DNA of 15,553 bases, from the NCBI GenBank assembly GCA_937873545.1, contig CALMWI010000201.1:1-15553 (forward strand), read 5' to 3'. The notes beneath the pieces were generated by a model. It ran no database searches, was not told the origin of the DNA, and saw nothing but the letters and a program-made list of their open reading frames with translations. The stretch's first letter is position 1. The number at the start of each line of letters is the position of its first letter. The stretch is from an uncultured bacterium. Its GTDB lineage: Bacteria > UBA4055. This document shows positions 13,883-15,553 of the stretch, one piece after another. A program made the translations under genes and the position numbers.

Positions 13883-13902
13883 TTATTTTTTTTCAAAAAT
13901 AA
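13883..13902. other. AT-only inverted repeat at the convergent gene ends
   Basis: TTATTTTT and AAAAATAA (8-base arms, 4-base loop) form a perfect inverted repeat that includes the stop codon of the minus-strand glycosyltransferase and begins 11 bases after the acyltransferase stop. It carries T-rich tracts on both strands and lies where a bidirectional terminator would be useful. With no G-C pairs the stem is weak, and the last codons (Glu-Lys-Lys-stop) may account for it. Confidence 0.2.
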
Positions 13903-15343
13903 TAAACGACCCGAATCTGTTGATCTCTTCAAATCCGTTCTCACGGTAATAGCTTTCTTCCGGATAGTTAAATCCCTGCTTGGCGATCTCGCTTATGTGT
14001 CCGGTATGATAAACCACAAGCGATCCTGACGGTATAATATTTTCACCTGATGTATAGCTTAAGCTCAATACTCTTGACGGCCGCTTATAATCATCGATCA
14101 TATCAATGCTGTATTTAGTAAAGTGGTCGGTGTAAATTATTCTTTCAGGTTCAGCTTTGACCGCATGCTCGAATATCTCGGCATTCTCAATATCAAAGAA
14201 CTGACTGAACTGATCTGTCATATATAAAGAAAACATTATATAACCCGCTACAGACACAAGCATCCAGCCTTTCTTCATTTCCGCGAACAGTTTCGCCGCA
14301 AGTATCATAGCCGGCAGGAACAGGGGAAAAAGATACCAGGTGAACCTTAAGACTATCGGCTGATATGATGTTAAAGACATTGTGAAAAACAAATAAAGTA
14401 AAAGTGATCCTGTGAACCAATAGACCGCGATCCTGTTCTTTCTGTTCTTACGGTAAACAAAAAGCTGAATTACCGCAAGAAGAGGAATAAAGACCATTGC
14501 TTTTCGAAGAAATACGGCTGAAGGATTATCTATAAACAACAGTCTGAACAAACTTATCCAGTAGCTTCCGCCCTCGTATCCGAACGCGCTGCCTTCATTA
14601 AAAAAATCATGTCTGCTGAAAAGAGCTCCCTCTTTCATAATAGAAAGCCTGTAGAAAAAATCCCCGTTAATTAAATAATAGACCGCGCCTTCAAGGCACA
14701 TTCCGAGTCCGAGAACTCCGAGAGCAATAAAAATATAATCATTAAATGATTTTTTCCGCACAAGAATGAAAAGTAACAGTATTACCATAAGGATCGAAGT
14801 ATAAAAAGCAGATTCTTTAAATGTCATTGAAACAGCCAGACTTATTCCGCTTAGAACAGCGAGCAGCTTCCTTTTGCGTTCATTCGACAAAAGAACGAGT
14901 AAAATACCAAGATTTATAAAAAACGTTGCGTAAAGGTCTGTAAAAGCTATTGACGCAAAAAGCACCTCTGTCGGATAGAACGCCGTAAACGTCAGAACAA
15001 GCACAGATACTATCTCAGACTTAATAAGAGTTTTAGCCAGTTTATAATTCAATAACATGTTCATTATCGAAAAAATCATGGGAAAAACTGCGGCTGACCT
15101 TTCCGAAGGACCGAATAAAAGGAATGATACGGCGGTGATAAAACTCTGTCCTATTCTGACAAGGCAGATCGGGTATCCGGTATATCCCGCCCCGTAATTT
15201 CCGTCATATAAGGTGTATGCCAGATAATTATAGTACGCATCATCGGAATAAACATGGCCGAAAAAGAAATAGAACCGTACAAATATGCCTGCCGCTATCA
15301 GTGCGTAAACGATCAGTTTTGTTCTTTTGTCGTCAGAAAACAC
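13883..15343 (-). CDS. GT-C membrane glycosyltransferase, GT39/ArnT-like
   Basis: Polytopic inner-membrane enzyme expected to use a polyprenyl-phosphate sugar donor and act on the periplasmic face. It has a short N-terminus, a first membrane helix (about 9-28) and then the catalytic acidic pair of GT-C enzymes in the first extracytoplasmic loop, YSDDAYYNYLAYTL (D34-D35). Around ten or more hydrophobic helices follow, including a FKESAFY element near 175-181. A soluble C-terminal part (about 385-486) lies after the last helix (about 357-372). The length of 486 residues fits PMT_2/GT39 proteins. The start is GTG at 15343-15341, preceded by GGAGGAAGG (15351-15359 on this strand). It converges on the acyltransferase with an 11-base gap. 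The acceptor (lipid A, glycan or protein) cannot be inferred. Confidence 0.85.
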   Translation of the reverse strand: MFSDDKRTKLIVYALIAAGIFVRFYFFFGHVYSDDAYYNYLAYTLYDGNYGAGYTGYPICLVRIGQSFITAVSFLLFGPSERSAAVFPMIFSIMNMLLNYKLAKTLIKSEIVSVLVLTFTAFYPTEVLFASIAFTDLYATFFINLGILLVLLSNERKRKLLAVLSGISLAVSMTFKESAFYTSILMVILLLFILVRKKSFNDYIFIALGVLGLGMCLEGAVYYLINGDFFYRLSIMKEGALFSRHDFFNEGSAFGYEGGSYWISLFRLLFIDNPSAVFLRKAMVFIPLLAVIQLFVYRKNRKNRIAVYWFTGSLLLYLFFTMSLTSYQPIVLRFTWYLFPLFLPAMILAAKLFAEMKKGWMLVSVAGYIMFSLYMTDQFSQFFDIENAEIFEHAVKAEPERIIYTDHFTKYSIDMIDDYKRPSRVLSLSYTSGENIIPSGSLVVYHTGHISEIAKQGFNYPEESYYRENGFEEINRFGSFIIFEKK

Positions 15344-15350
15344 TTTTATT

Positions 15351-15359
15351 CCTTCCTCC
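15351..15359 (-). promoter_or_regulatory. Strong ribosome-binding site for the GTG start of the glycosyltransferase
   Basis: On the minus strand GGAGGAAGG lies 7 bases (AAGG part) to 11 bases (GGAGG part) before the GTG at 15343. This is the strongest purine-rich site in the window and supports the non-ATG start. Confidence 0.6.
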
Positions 15360-15378
15360 GTTTCTTAGGAGTAAATAT

Positions 15379-15408
15379 AATATATTAAATTCTTATTCGT
15401 TATATCAA
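15379..15408 (-). promoter_or_regulatory. Predicted promoter for the glycosyltransferase
   Basis: On the minus strand TTGATA (15408-15403) and TATATT (15384-15379) are 18 bases apart, 35 bases upstream of the GTG start. The -10 hexamer is the same as at the grpE and trkA promoters. A second TATATTTA follows just downstream, so the exact -10 is uncertain in this AT-rich stretch. Confidence 0.45.
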
Positions 15409-15546
15409 AAATAATCTTTGTTCTCTTATATCTGTTTCTTTCGTAAAATATTTTTCCCTGATCTCATCAAGCATTTGAACCGGACATGTTTCAAAGGAAA
15501 AGTTGTTTTTGAGAACGATTTGAAATGGCCACAGTTTAACATTAAT
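15400..15546 (-). pseudogene. Possible C-terminal remnant of a minus-strand gene
   Basis: A 48-codon open stretch runs on the minus strand from just after an in-frame TGA (15549-15547) to TAA (15402-15400). It reads like real protein (for example FSFETCPVQMLDEIREKY), with codon choices similar to the neighbours, but has no plausible start except an internal ATG that would leave 24 residues. It could be the end of a gene broken by a frameshift or stop near the window edge, or chance. I do not recognise the family. Confidence 0.25.
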
Positions 15547-15553
15547 TCAACAA
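15409..15553. other. Right-end stretch with no confirmed gene
   Basis: Apart from the possible minus-strand remnant, no gene, tRNA, repeat or terminator is apparent here. The plus strand has only short frames interrupted by stops. Confidence 0.4.

Noticed and set aside
1..15553. Mobile elements, CRISPR arrays, tRNA/rRNA or phage genes
   Set aside because: No transposase, integrase, direct-repeat array, cloverleaf or rRNA-like stretch was found; gene content and base composition are uniform.

Overview
The window is about 15.5 kb of AT-rich, densely packed bacterial chromosome with 14 recognisable genes, one of them cut by the left edge, plus a possible gene remnant at the right edge. The organism is a diderm: it has an outer-membrane-type beta-barrel, an MlaE/MlaF lipid-transport pair and a GspL/PilM-like protein. 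A DUF6122 protein, an Acetyltransf_6-type acyltransferase and a promoter with a Bacteroidota-like TATATTTG element point towards the FCB superphylum. Unlike typical Bacteroidota, clear Shine-Dalgarno sites precede several genes. An uncultured FCB lineage such as Candidatus Delongbacteria or a relative is a guess, not a demonstration. UGA is used as a stop throughout, so the code is standard.

Layout, left to right on the plus strand. (1) 1-2287: the 3' end of an outer-membrane barrel gene, then a STAS-MlaE permease and its MlaF ATPase, closely spaced or overlapping. (2) 2288-2400: an intergenic region with a strong promoter and a perfect palindrome over the expected transcription start. (3) 2401-8142 and on to 9623: grpE, dnaJ, a membrane-anchored ComEA-like helix-hairpin-helix protein, a bitopic extracytoplasmic protein, a GspL/PilM-like protein, rsmD, and an HDOD-GGDEF diguanylate cyclase. 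Gaps are 0-20 bases or genes overlap, so this looks like one long transcription unit. (4) 9624-12843: a promoter, then the potassium-uptake pair trkA-trkH and a small DUF6122 membrane protein. (5) 12915-13871: a FemAB/GNAT-type acyltransferase with a TTG start. On the minus strand, 13883-15343 is a GT-C family (GT39-like) membrane glycosyltransferase converging on the acyltransferase, with its own promoter at 15379-15408.

Most genes are housekeeping: protein folding (GrpE-DnaJ), ribosome methylation (RsmD), potassium homeostasis (TrkAH) and outer-membrane lipid traffic (MlaEF). The least ordinary part is 4132-7589. There a ComEA-like protein, a large bitopic protein with a pilin-like N-terminal layout, and a protein with GspL architecture (degenerate PilM-like domain, one membrane helix, periplasmic domain) are consecutive and probably co-expressed. 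This may be an unrecognised part of a type IV pilus, type II secretion or competence machine. No tRNA, rRNA, CRISPR, insertion sequence or convincing intrinsic terminator was seen.
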